Part shown: positions 1-7,340 of the stretch, in pieces
How the letters are laid out: each line of letters opens with the position of its first letter
Position numbering within the stretch: the first letter of the stretch is position 1
Assembly (NCBI GenBank): GCA_948441955.1
Contig: CAOJQZ010000058.1
Coordinates: forward strand, 1 to 15,413
Origin: an uncultured Lachnospiraceae bacterium
GTDB lineage: Bacteria; Bacillota; Clostridia; Lachnospirales; Lachnospiraceae
Direction of reading: 5' to 3'
DNA length: 15,413 nt
Translations under genes and position numbers: made by a program
Notes under the pieces: generated by a model
The model's database searches: none
The model's input: only the letters and a program-made list of their open reading frames with translations
What the model was told of the DNA's origin: nothing

Positions 1-1325
1 TGATACGTCCCCGGAAACATATCCACTCCTCCCACTCGTTCTACCTTGTACCCTCTCCCCTGCAGCATTTCAAGATCCCTCACCAGGCTCGTCGGCTTAC
101 AGGAGATGTACACGATCCGTTCCACTCCAAAATTTGTTATTTTCTCCAATGCTTTTGGATTCACTCCGTCTCTCGGCGGATCAAGCACAATCAGATCGGG
201 GATTTCGCCAAGCTCATCAATCACCTTCAGCACATCCCCTGCCCAGAAAACACAATTAGTAAGACCATTTAATCTGGCATTCTCCTTTGCGGCCTCCACC
301 GCCTCTTCTACGATTTCCACGCCCACAACCTTTTTTGCCACCGATGCAAGTATTTGTGCTATTGTCCCGGTTCCACTGTAGAGATCAAATATCACCTTAT
401 TTCTCGTGTCGCCAACGTATTCCCGAGCCATTTTATAAAGCGCCTCTGCCCCCAAAGAATTCGTTTGAAAAAACGAAAACGGCGTAATCTTAAAACGAAG
501 CCCCAGAATCTCTTCATAAAAATAGTCCTGTCCGAACAGACATCTGGTTCCTTCGTCCTTCACCACATCTGCCACACTGTCATTTTTCGTGTGCAGAATC
601 CCTGTAATTTTCCCCTCAAGCGGAAGAGACAGCAGCCTGTCCGTCCAGTTCTTCAGATTCGGCGATTCCTCCCCTGTTGTCACAAGATCAACCAGTATTT
701 CCCCCGTCCTCACCGCCTTTCTTACCAGCAAGTGTCTGAAATATCCTGTATGCCTCATTCTGTGATAATAAGAAAGTCCTGTTTCCTTCGCATATTCCAG
801 TGTGCAGGTAAGAATTCTGCGGTAATCTTCATCTACGATCCGACAGTCTGTTACGTTTACAATGTCATAAAAGCTTCCCCTTTTATGCATTCCCAGCGCC
901 AGCGGCCCATCCTTATATTCATCTCCAAAGGAAAACTCCATCTTATTACGATACCCGCTGCTTATCGGACTGGGTTTTACGCCTTCCCAGATATATTCCC
1001 CCTCTACTGCCGCGTCCATCATACCTTTTATCTGCGAATCCTTCAAACGAAGCTGTTCCTCATAAGGAAGATTCTGGTATGTACATCCTCCGCACTGCCC
1101 GAAATGTGAGCAGGGCGGGGCTGTCTCAATGGGAGACGGTTCAAGCACTTCAAGGATACGCCCTTCCGCCTTTTCTTTCCGAACCTTATTTATCAAAAAG
1201 CGTATCCTCTGTCCCGGAATCCCATTTTTAACGATAACCGTCTTCTCCCCTTTAAGAAACACTTTCCCTTTATTCGGAAATTCCACTGATTCAATGATTC
1301 CTTCATATACCTGTCCCTTTTTCAT
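1..1325 (-). CDS. rlmD: 23S rRNA (uracil-5-)-methyltransferase, RlmD/RlmCD type (3' end cut off by window)
   Basis: This is an S-adenosylmethionine-dependent methyltransferase of the TrmA/RumA family that makes 5-methyluridine in 23S rRNA. The frame is open from ATG at 1325 to the window edge and gives 441 complete residues. Three cysteines in CX5CX2C spacing (C72, C78, C81) plus C161 match the [4Fe-4S] ligands of RumA. The methyltransferase part shows QTNS (287-290), the SAM loop DLYSGTGTI (314-322), LDPPRDG (381-387) and YISCKPT (406-412) with the expected catalytic Cys409. The sequence stops in the DMFPGTYH segment that sits close to the family C-terminus, so only a short tail is missing. 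AGGAGGG at 1334-1340 lies 8 bases before the ATG. In Firmicutes one such enzyme (RlmCD) can modify both U747 and U1939, while others modify one site; the sequence alone does not settle which. A terminator hairpin lies immediately upstream of the ribosome binding site. Confidence 0.95.
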   Translation of the reverse strand, partial: MKKGQVYEGIIESVEFPNKGKVFLKGEKTVIVKNGIPGQRIRFLINKVRKEKAEGRILEVLEPSPIETAPPCSHFGQCGGCTYQNLPYEEQLRLKDSQIKGMMDAAVEGEYIWEGVKPSPISSGYRNKMEFSFGDEYKDGPLALGMHKRGSFYDIVNVTDCRIVDEDYRRILTCTLEYAKETGLSYYHRMRHTGYFRHLLVRKAVRTGEILVDLVTTGEESPNLKNWTDRLLSLPLEGKITGILHTKNDSVADVVKDEGTRCLFGQDYFYEEILGLRFKITPFSFFQTNSLGAEALYKMAREYVGDTRNKVIFDLYSGTGTIAQILASVAKKVVGVEIVEEAVEAAKENARLNGLTNCVFWAGDVLKVIDELGEIPDLIVLDPPRDGVNPKALEKITNFGVERIVYISCKPTSLVRDLEMLQGRGYKVERVGGVDMFPGTY

Positions 1326-1356
1326 ACCATATTCCCTCCTGACATATAACAAGACA

Positions 1357-1380
1357 AAAGCAGGCTCGCCGCCTGCTTTT
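1357..1380 (-). terminator. Terminator hairpin between the acidic-tail gene and rlmD
   Basis: GCAGGC (1360-1365) pairs with GCCTGC (1371-1376) across a 5-base loop, and flanking A and T runs extend the stem. On the minus strand it is followed by TTTTGTCTTGTT, so it should end transcripts of the small gene at 1404-1646. It is also T-rich on the plus side. It ends about 17 bases before the rlmD ribosome binding site and could act as an attenuator for rlmD. Confidence 0.75.
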
Positions 1381-1403
1381 TCCTCTTAATTTCTACAGCT
1401 TTT

Positions 1404-1646
1404 TTATACCTGATCTTCTTCATTGAAAAAATCATCATCAAAATCGTCCTCAAAGTCCTCCTCAAAGTCCTCGAGATAATCCGGTGTAAAGAAACAATAT
1501 ACCGCATAAGCAATTGCCGCAACAGCTGCTACCGCGCCTACAACCGCAAGTACCCACAAAACTGTTTTACAATGCTTATCTTCTTCCTTTTTATTCACTA
1601 ATTCATTCAATCTGGTCGCTGCAATAAGTTCTTCTACTCTGCTCAT
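1404..1646 (-). CDS. Small membrane protein with acidic-aromatic C-terminal tail, function unknown
   Basis: This 80-residue protein has a short charged N-terminus (1-27), one hydrophobic Ala/Val-rich segment (about 28-53) and a very acidic tail (56-80). About 15 of the last 25 residues are Asp or Glu, spaced by Phe in an EDF/DDF pattern. The start is supported by AAAGGAG seven bases before ATG. I recognise the general form from Lachnospiraceae genomes but cannot name a function; a DUF4366-like label is possible but uncertain. It has its own extended -10 promoter (1687-1692) and a terminator after its stop. By membrane rules the lysine-rich N-terminal side would be cytoplasmic and the acidic tail outside, but the orientation is inference. 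The tail could bind cations or basic polymers; nothing in the sequence proves this. Confidence 0.8.
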   Translation of the reverse strand: MSRVEELIAATRLNELVNKKEEDKHCKTVLWVLAVVGAVAAVAAIAYAVYCFFTPDYLEDFEEDFEDDFDDDFFNEEDQV

Positions 1647-1686
1647 GCTCCCGCTCCTTTCTTTTTTAACTTCTGCGTATGCATTT

Positions 1687-1692
1687 ATTATA
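1687..1692 (-). promoter_or_regulatory. Extended -10 promoter for the acidic-tail gene
   Basis: On the minus strand the sequence reads TGGTATAAT, a perfect TATAAT with the TGn extension. No good -35 hexamer lies 16-18 bases upstream, which is common for extended -10 promoters. It is about 40 bases before the start codon at 1646. The rest of the 1647-1774 gap after pcrA is AT-rich and shows no clear terminator for pcrA. Confidence 0.55.
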
Positions 1693-1774
1693 CCATCATA
1701 AAATCAATATTACTACTTATTTATTCCAAAATATAGAATTTTTATGTATACAACTTTTGATGTAAACCCAATAG

Positions 1775-4033
1775 CTAAATCTTCTTAAGCTTTGCAAACA
1801 TAGCAAACATCTTTTTCGTTCCGGCTCCGTCAAAATCTACTGTCACCTCAAAATCCCTCCCGCCGGATACAATACCTGTAACCGTTCCTTCTCCGAATTT
1901 GATATGCTGCACTCTGTCGCCCACACCATAGGAAAGGCCGCCTCCAGATAAATTACCGAATTGCTGTACAGGCTTTGCCGCAGCAAATGCCTTCGCCTTG
2001 AATACCTGCTTAGCCTGCTGATACGCCGCTGCCTTAGCCTGCTGATATGCCGCAATCCTTTCTGTCTCCTGCACACCCTCCTTTTGCAGGGCCTTTCCCG
2101 TTGACAAAAGCTTCATTGGAATTTCTTTAAGAAAGCGGGACATCTTATTATACTGAGGCTCTCCCCGGACCATACGCCTCTTTGCACAGGTAAGGGTCAG
2201 TTCCTCCTGGGCTCTTGTAATTCCCACATAACACAGCCTTCTTTCTTCCTCTATATCTTCCGGATCCTCCGATGTTATAGTCATATAGCTGGGAAAAATT
2301 CCATCCTCCATCCCCGCCAGATACACATGAGGAAACTCCAGACCCTTTGCACTGTGAAGGGTCATCAAAACTACATAATCTCTGCTTTCATCCAGACTGT
2401 CAATATCAGCCACAAGAGCTACCTCTTCTAAAAATCCGCTTAACGTTGCCGGCTCATCCCTGTCATCACAGATCTCCTCATATGCGGCAATCTTACTTTT
2501 AAGCTCGTCAATATTTTCTATACGCGCCTGGGCTTCCTCCGCATCCTCAGTCATGAGATTTTCTATATAGCCGGTATCATCAATGATCTCCTGCATAAGC
2601 TCTGATATACTCATCTCCTTTGCGTCTGTTTTAAAATGTTCCATAAGAGCGGCAAAAGATTCCAGCTTTTTCGCACCCCTTCCAATATCAGGAATCAGAT
2701 CTACTGCACGCAGGGCTTCATAAAATCCAATCTCACGATCAGCTGCGTATTGCTGCACCCTGTTGATACTCGTAAGTCCGATTCCACGCTTCGGCACATT
2801 TACAATCCGCCTGACTGCCAGATCGTCCTGTCCGTTATCCACAGTTTTCAGATAAGAAAGTAAATCCTTAATCTCACGTCTTGCGTAGAAATTTATGCCG
2901 CCCACAATCTTATACGGAATATTGGCCGTTACAAATTTCTCTTCAAAAATACGTGACTGTGCATTTGTCCGATAAAGGACGGCGTTATCCTGATAAGACC
3001 CTTTCCCTTCCGCCGCCTGTCTTCTGATATTGCTGACAATATATTCCGCCTCATCATAAGCTGTGTCAAACTGTCTGAAGTCAATCTGGTTTCCGTCCCC
3101 TTTATCGGTCCATAGTACTTTATCCTTTCTTCCCCTGTTATTGCAGATAACCGCATTTGCGGCATTTAAAATGTTACCTGTAGAACGATAATTCTGCTCT
3201 AGCTTTATAACCTTCGCATCCTCAAAAAACTCTTCAAAATTCAAAATATTCTTAATGTTCGCCCCGCGGAATTTATAGATAGATTGATCGTCGTCCCCTA
3301 CTACGCATAGATTCCGGTACTTGGATGCAAGAAGACGTACCAGCTCGAACTGCACTGTATTCGTATCCTGGTATTCGTCCACCATAATATACCGAAAACG
3401 TTCCTGATAACTTTCCAGAACATCTGCCTGTGTCTGAAAAAGACGCACTGTTTTCACTAACAGATCGTCAAAATCAAGTGCATTATTAGCCCGAAGCTGT
3501 TTTTCATATTCCTCATAAACCTGCGCAATCTTAAGATATCCAAAATCACCGCCTGCCTGAATCCGGAATTCCTCCGGGGTTACAAGCTCATCCTTTGCAT
3601 GTGAAATAATGGAAAGCAGAGAGCGCTCCTTGAACATCTTCGTATCAATCTTCAAAAGCTTACAGATTTCCTTCATAAGCGTCTTCTGATCGTCACTGTC
3701 ATATATTGTAAAATTAGTATCATATCCCAACAGGTGGATATACCTGCGGAGAATCCGCACACACATAGAGTGAAAGGTACTCACCCAGATACTCTCTGAA
3801 CCAAACCCAACAAGACGATCCACACGCTCTCGCATCTCTCCCGCGGCTTTATTCGTAAACGTGATTGCAAGAATATTCCACGGATTAACTCCCCTCTCGT
3901 CAATCAAATAAGCAATCCTGTGGGTCAATACTCTTGTCTTTCCTGATCCTGCCCCTGCAAGGATGAGAAGAGGTCCTTCTGTATAGTATACTGCTTCCTG
4001 CTGTTTATCATTTAACGTATCATAAATGCTCAA
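1775..4033 (-). CDS. pcrA: ATP-dependent DNA helicase PcrA (UvrD family, SF1A)
   Basis: This 752-residue 3'-5' DNA helicase acts in nucleotide excision repair, removal of RecA filaments and transcription-replication conflicts. Superfamily 1A motifs are in order: Walker A AGAGSGKT (26-33), VSTFHSM (84-90), VDEYQDTN (218-225), GDDDQSIYKFRGA (246-258), QNYRST (280-285), LMTLHSAKGLEFPHV (556-570) and the motif VI region CYVGITRA (601-608). The C-terminus carries GVGDRVQHIKFGEGTV (from about 703), the RNA-polymerase-binding Tudor-like module typical of Gram-positive PcrA. Length is normal for the family. The start is TTG at 4033, giving the usual MSIYDTLN beginning; an ATG at 4023 is out of frame. 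AAAGGA precedes the TTG by about 10 bases. The linker before the Tudor-like module contains a small tandem duplication. The gene is transcribed divergently from the regulator at 4234. Confidence 0.97.
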   Translation of the reverse strand: MSIYDTLNDKQQEAVYYTEGPLLILAGAGSGKTRVLTHRIAYLIDERGVNPWNILAITFTNKAAGEMRERVDRLVGFGSESIWVSTFHSMCVRILRRYIHLLGYDTNFTIYDSDDQKTLMKEICKLLKIDTKMFKERSLLSIISHAKDELVTPEEFRIQAGGDFGYLKIAQVYEEYEKQLRANNALDFDDLLVKTVRLFQTQADVLESYQERFRYIMVDEYQDTNTVQFELVRLLASKYRNLCVVGDDDQSIYKFRGANIKNILNFEEFFEDAKVIKLEQNYRSTGNILNAANAVICNNRGRKDKVLWTDKGDGNQIDFRQFDTAYDEAEYIVSNIRRQAAEGKGSYQDNAVLYRTNAQSRIFEEKFVTANIPYKIVGGINFYARREIKDLLSYLKTVDNGQDDLAVRRIVNVPKRGIGLTSINRVQQYAADREIGFYEALRAVDLIPDIGRGAKKLESFAALMEHFKTDAKEMSISELMQEIIDDTGYIENLMTEDAEEAQARIENIDELKSKIAAYEEICDDRDEPATLSGFLEEVALVADIDSLDESRDYVVLMTLHSAKGLEFPHVYLAGMEDGIFPSYMTITSEDPEDIEEERRLCYVGITRAQEELTLTCAKRRMVRGEPQYNKMSRFLKEIPMKLLSTGKALQKEGVQETERIAAYQQAKAAAYQQAKQVFKAKAFAAAKPVQQFGNLSGGGLSYGVGDRVQHIKFGEGTVTGIVSGGRDFEVTVDFDGAGTKKMFAMFAKLKKI
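2009..2052 (-). repeat. 24-bp tandem duplication in the pcrA linker
   Basis: The block at 2009-2028 recurs at 2033-2052 with one mismatch, a period of 24 bases. In the protein it gives AAYQQAKA followed by AAYQQAKQ (residues 661-676), in the flexible linker between the helicase core and the C-terminal Tudor-like module. The reading frame is kept. Confidence 0.8.
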
Positions 4034-4080
4034 AGTTATTGTTTCCTTTCTATAATAAAATACTTTTTAATCCTGAAAAG

Positions 4081-4086
4081 ATTATA
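4081..4086 (-). promoter_or_regulatory. Extended -10 promoter for pcrA
   Basis: The minus strand reads TGCTATAAT, a perfect TATAAT with a TGn extension, about 48 bases before the TTG start. The -35 region (GGCACA at 17-base spacing) is weak. It lies back to back with the promoter of the plus-strand regulator in the 200-base gap 4034-4233. Confidence 0.55.
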
Positions 4087-4168
4087 GCACGGACACTCTG
4101 ATATGTGCCATAAAACTTATCATTATTTACATGATAACTTTTATTTTCCCTTTCAAGTCTCCCAAATC

Positions 4169-4197
4169 TTGTTTTTCTAAAAGAAGTCATATATAAT
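4169..4197 (+). promoter_or_regulatory. Promoter of the YheO-like regulator gene
   Basis: TTGTTT at 4169-4174 and a perfect TATAAT at 4192-4197 are separated by 17 bases. A start site near 4204 would leave a leader of about 30 bases carrying AAAGGGG (4219-4225) before ATG at 4234. Confidence 0.7.
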
Positions 4198-4233
4198 ATT
4201 TATAGATACAAAGCTTTTAAAGGGGATTAAATA

Positions 4234-4878
4234 ATGAGTGACAATGAGATTCTGAAAATTTACACAAACCTTCTTCCTTTTCTGGGAAATGTTCTGGGAT
4301 CCGGCTGTGAATTATGCATTCACGATATCAGCAAGCCGGAAAAATCTATTATTGCCATTGAAAACAGTGCAACCGGAAGACAGCTGGGACATCCAATGAC
4401 CGATTTTGCTTATGAAACCATGGAAAAAGGACTGTACACCGATACAGACAGTGTCTTAAACTATGAGGGCAATTCCAAAGGAAAACACTTCCTTTCCTCT
4501 ACATATTTTATAAAAAATGGAAAGCGACTGATTGGACTTTTATGCATCAATAAAGATATGAGTGCGGCAAATACCGCTCTTTCTGCAATTCAGCACATGT
4601 TTTCTGCATTTAATTTGACAGCTCCTGAAAACTCTGAATATACAGAAACTCTGGACGGACCAGTATCTGACCTGCTTCCAAACCTGGTAGCGGACGCCAT
4701 AGCCCAGACCAATGTTCTGCCGGAGCGTATGACGTTAAAGGAAAGGGTGGCGCTGGTACAAAAGCTGAATGATCAGAGCATTCTTTCCATGAAGGGAGCA
4801 GTTAAGGAAATTGCCTTCCAGCTGGGTATTTCTGAACCAACTGTTTACCGGTATCTGAATCGAAAAGATGAAAAATAA
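4234..4878 (+). CDS. YheO-type PAS domain / helix-turn-helix transcriptional regulator
   Basis: This 214-residue protein has the two-part layout of the YheO/DauR family: an N-terminal PAS-like sensor (about 8-125, with YTNLLPFLGNVLGSGCELCIHDI near its start) and a C-terminal helix-turn-helix of the HTH_22 type (about 166-211, ending in AFQLGISEPTVYRYLNRK). Such proteins are cytoplasmic DNA-binding regulators; DauR controls D-arginine use in Pseudomonas, but most members have no known ligand. The start is supported by AAAGGGG eight bases before ATG. It is the first gene of a two-gene plus-strand island among minus-strand genes and is divergent from pcrA. The next gene has its own strong promoter, so the two need not be co-expressed. 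No target operon lies beside it, so its regulon cannot be inferred here. Confidence 0.88.
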   Translation: MSDNEILKIYTNLLPFLGNVLGSGCELCIHDISKPEKSIIAIENSATGRQLGHPMTDFAYETMEKGLYTDTDSVLNYEGNSKGKHFLSSTYFIKNGKRLIGLLCINKDMSAANTALSAIQHMFSAFNLTAPENSEYTETLDGPVSDLLPNLVADAIAQTNVLPERMTLKERVALVQKLNDQSILSMKGAVKEIAFQLGISEPTVYRYLNRKDEK

Positions 4879-4906
4879 ACATTGGTATTTTTTCTGATAA
4901 AATCTC

Positions 4907-4935
4907 TTGCCATCTAGTTTTCAATACTATATAAT
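4907..4935 (+). promoter_or_regulatory. Promoter of the DUF1836 gene
   Basis: TTGCCA (4907-4912) and TATAAT (4930-4935) with exact 17-base spacing form a near-consensus sigma-A promoter. The transcript would start near 4942, almost at the ribosome binding site GAGGTG (4945-4950), so the leader is very short. Confidence 0.75.
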
Positions 4936-4956
4936 ATCTATATTGAGGTGATAAAT

Positions 4957-5574
4957 ATGGTGATTGACACAAAGGATATGCTGGGGAGTATTCTTTCAAG
5001 CATCGCACGAATAGATTATATCAAGCCTGAAGACATTCCAAATATCGGTCTGTACATGGATCAGGTAACTACTTTTATGGACGAGCAGCTGGAAACAACA
5101 AAACGTTATAATGATGACAAGATTCTTACGAAAACTATGATCAATAATTACACGAAAAATAATCTGCTGCCTCCTCCGGTAAAGAAAAAATATTCGAAAG
5201 AGCATGTTCTGGTTATGATATTTATCTATTATTTCAAGAACATTCTTTCTATTAAGGATATTGAAACTTTACTCGTGCCGATTACGGAAAAATATTTCCA
5301 TAATGATAAAAATTTTAATATTACATCTATCTACAAAGAAGTCTGTGAGCTGGAAAAATCGCGAATTGACGCTCTGCAAAAGGATGTTGCAAAGGCCTAT
5401 CATCAGGCGATGGAATCCTTTAATGATGCGGAGGTTACCGAAGAGGAACGGGATTATCTTAAACAGTTTTCTTTTATCGCTTCTCTTAGCTTTGACGTCT
5501 ATGTAAAAAAGCTGCTGATAGAAAAACTGATTAATGGACTTCCGGAGCCAATACATGAAAAGAAGAAAAAATAG
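4957..5574 (+). CDS. DUF1836 domain-containing protein, MerR-like DNA-binding fold
   Basis: This 205-residue protein matches the general form of DUF1836. The central part carries a winged-helix recognition pattern: LTKTMINNYTKNNLL (58-71), then PPPVKKKYSKEHV (72-84), the wording typical of MerR-like HTH domains. A helical segment follows (85-107). The rest is helical and ends in a run of lysines. No metal-binding cysteine cluster or ligand domain of classical MerR proteins is visible. An in-frame GTG exists at 4948, but it lies inside the ribosome binding site GAGGTG, which is ideally spaced for ATG at 4957, so I chose the ATG. It follows the YheO-like gene by 78 bases with its own promoter. 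It probably binds DNA as a regulator; target and signal are unknown. Confidence 0.82.
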   Translation: MVIDTKDMLGSILSSIARIDYIKPEDIPNIGLYMDQVTTFMDEQLETTKRYNDDKILTKTMINNYTKNNLLPPPVKKKYSKEHVLVMIFIYYFKNILSIKDIETLLVPITEKYFHNDKNFNITSIYKEVCELEKSRIDALQKDVAKAYHQAMESFNDAEVTEEERDYLKQFSFIASLSFDVYVKKLLIEKLINGLPEPIHEKKKK

Positions 5575-5583
5575 GAAAGCTAA

Positions 5584-5605
5584 GGCGGAGAATTATTTCT
5601 CCGCC
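5584..5605 (+). terminator. Hairpin between convergent genes
   Basis: GGCGGAGAA (5584-5592) pairs perfectly with TTCTCCGCC (5597-5605) over the 4-base loop TTAT. Nine base pairs with a strong GC core lie between the convergent stops at 5574 (plus) and 5636 (minus). The T-tract is weak on both sides (CCATTTGTT on plus), so it may work as a moderate, two-way terminator. Confidence 0.7.
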
Positions 5606-5635
5606 CCATTTGTTGAATCTCATATTAAGCTTTTG

Positions 5636-6013
5636 TTATTTTAACAGCATATAAGCTATTATTCCGGCAACAACTACAATCGCAACACCCAGAATAATAA
5701 TCGGAAGCTTGGAAACGCCCTCGTCATCATAATCATCATTGTAATCTTCCTCCGGCTCTACACGCTTCTTTGCTTTTTTCTTCTTTGTTCTGCCATCCTC
5801 GACAGCAAGCAGATCATCATATGCCTTCTTCATCTCCCGTTCTCTTTTCTCACGGACTGCCTTTGGCGGGATATTGGAATATCTTGTTTCTTCCGTCTCC
5901 TCAGTCTTTTTTTTCTGAGGGGCCTTAAATTTCTTCTTGCAGCTGTAGCAAAGAAGATAATTTGGATCTTTCTTTCCCGGGCGCAATGTTTCGCCACATA
6001 TCGGACACTTCAT
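5636..6013 (-). CDS. Zinc-ribbon protein with C-terminal membrane anchor, function unknown
   Basis: This 125-residue protein starts with a zinc-ribbon: CPIC (C3, C6) and CYSC (C22, C25), the usual two-knuckle spacing. A highly charged, Lys/Glu-rich low-complexity middle (about 27-100) includes a KKKKAKKR stretch (77-84) and an acidic EPEEDYNDDYDDE run (86-98). One hydrophobic segment (about 103-124) ends the chain only one residue before the stop. This makes it a likely tail-anchored membrane protein with the ribbon in the cytoplasm (inference). AGGAGG and AGAAGG both lie upstream of the ATG. It starts 39 bases after glyA stops, with no terminator or clear promoter between, so it is probably co-transcribed with glyA. 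Function is unknown; the ribbon may bind nucleic acid or protein. Confidence 0.82.
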   Translation of the reverse strand: MKCPICGETLRPGKKDPNYLLCYSCKKKFKAPQKKKTEETEETRYSNIPPKAVREKREREMKKAYDDLLAVEDGRTKKKKAKKRVEPEEDYNDDYDDEGVSKLPIIILGVAIVVVAGIIAYMLLK

Positions 6014-6052
6014 TTGTACCTTCTTCCTCCTCGTAATATATTTTCTATTGTA

Positions 6053-7288
6053 CTATTGTAATGGATATTTTTCAGTCAGCTCTTTTACCATCATCCGTAC
6101 TCTTTCAATATTATCCTCACTTCTCATAACAAGTACAATTGCTTCCGCAATTACATCCATCTCTGGTTCCTTCATTCCCCGGGTCGTAACTGCCGGAGTT
6201 CCAAGACGGACACCGCTTGTCACAAAGGAGGAACGCGGATCGTCCGGAACCGTATTCTTGTTACATGTAATGCATGCCTCATCCAGCCGCCGCTCCAATT
6301 CCTTCCCCGTAAGCTCCTCGTTCCTCAGATCCAGAAGCATCAGGTGATTGTCTGTTCCCCCGGAGACAATCTGCACTCCTCTTGCCATCAGACTCTGGCA
6401 CAAAGCCTTCGCATTTTTTATAATCTGTGCCTGATAATCCTTGAAGTTCTGTGACAGCGCTTCCTTAAAACAGACTGCCTTCGCCGCTATCACATGCTCC
6501 AGCGGCCCTCCCTGTATTCCCGGGAATACAGCCTTATTAAAATTAAATTTATCTGCAGCTTCCTGATTACAGAGAATCATCCCTCCCCTTGGTCCCCGCA
6601 GCGTTTTATGCGTTGTCGTTGTAACCACATCTGCATAGGGGATCGGACTCGGATGAAGCCCTGCGGCAACAAGTCCTGCAATATGCGCCATATCTACCAT
6701 GAGATACGCATCCGCCTCGTCTGCAATCTCCCGAAATCGTTTAAAATCAATGGTTCTTGCATATGCGCTGGCTCCGGCTATAATAAGCCTTGGTTTCACC
6801 TCAAGCGCTTTTTCCCTTACCTTATCATAATCAATAAAACCGTCCTCTTCAACACCGTAAAATGAGGTTTCAAAATATTTTCCCGACAAATTCACCGGTG
6901 AACCATGTGTCAAATGTCCTCCATGATCCAGATTCATCCCCATAATTCTATCTCCCGGATTTAACATCGCAAAGAACGCAGCCATATTTGCCTGCGCTCC
7001 GGAATGTGGCTGTACATTTGCATAGTCACATCCAAATAATTCTTTTGCTCTTTCTATAGCCAGCTTTTCCACCGTATCCACACAGCGGCAGCCCCCATAG
7101 TATCTCCTTCCCGGATACCCTTCCGCATACTTATTGGTAAGAACGCTTCCCATCGCTGCCATAACTGCCTTACTGACCCAGTTTTCAGATGCGATCAACT
7201 CAATATGCGAATTCTGCCTCTCCATCTCGTCTGAAATCGCATCTGCTATCTCTGCATCTGCATACCTAATCTCATCTAATGTATCCAT
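6053..7288 (-). CDS. glyA: Serine hydroxymethyltransferase
   Basis: This 411-residue PLP enzyme converts serine and tetrahydrofolate to glycine and 5,10-methylene-tetrahydrofolate, the main source of one-carbon units. Visible motifs are IELIASENW (29-37), the TNKYAEGYPGRRYYGG substrate and folate region (51-66), the conserved D199 and H202 of VDMAHIAGL that contact the cofactor, and the PLP-lysine motif VVTTTTHKTLRGPRGG with K228. Length matches bacterial GlyA. The start ATG at 7288 is preceded by AGGAGG at 8 bases. It has its own promoter overlapping the end of htrA and is followed by the zinc-ribbon gene, likely on the same transcript. No riboswitch-like leader is present: the untranslated region is only about 20 bases. 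Confidence 0.98.
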   Translation of the reverse strand: MDTLDEIRYADAEIADAISDEMERQNSHIELIASENWVSKAVMAAMGSVLTNKYAEGYPGRRYYGGCRCVDTVEKLAIERAKELFGCDYANVQPHSGAQANMAAFFAMLNPGDRIMGMNLDHGGHLTHGSPVNLSGKYFETSFYGVEEDGFIDYDKVREKALEVKPRLIIAGASAYARTIDFKRFREIADEADAYLMVDMAHIAGLVAAGLHPSPIPYADVVTTTTHKTLRGPRGGMILCNQEAADKFNFNKAVFPGIQGGPLEHVIAAKAVCFKEALSQNFKDYQAQIIKNAKALCQSLMARGVQIVSGGTDNHLMLLDLRNEELTGKELERRLDEACITCNKNTVPDDPRSSFVTSGVRLGTPAVTTRGMKEPEMDVIAEAIVLVMRSEDNIERVRMMVKELTEKYPLQ

Positions 7289-7311
7289 ATCCGCATCCTC
7301 CTACGGCTATT

Positions 7312-7340
7312 ATTATAACACTATTATGAGTCAGTTCCAA
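7312..7340 (-). promoter_or_regulatory. glyA promoter overlapping the htrA 3' end
   Basis: On the minus strand TTGGAA (7335-7340) and TATAAT (7312-7317) are 17 bases apart, with a TGT extension before the -10. The -35 box lies inside the last codons of htrA, so glyA can be transcribed independently as well as by read-through. Confidence 0.7.

Noticed and set aside
354..1109. A 251-codon open frame on the plus strand
   Set aside because: It lies fully opposite rlmD, whose motifs are intact; its translation is Ser/Arg/His-rich with no recognisable domain and it has no ribosome binding site.
1430..1475. CRISPR-like short repeats
   Set aside because: These near-repeats are coding sequence for the acidic tail; units are short, imperfect and without spacers.
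6494..6865. Plus-strand open frame inside glyA
   Set aside because: Antisense shadow of a clear glyA gene, with no ribosome binding site or recognisable domain.
7289..7323. Glycine riboswitch upstream of glyA
   Set aside because: The gap is only 35 bases and holds a promoter and ribosome binding site; there is no room for an aptamer.
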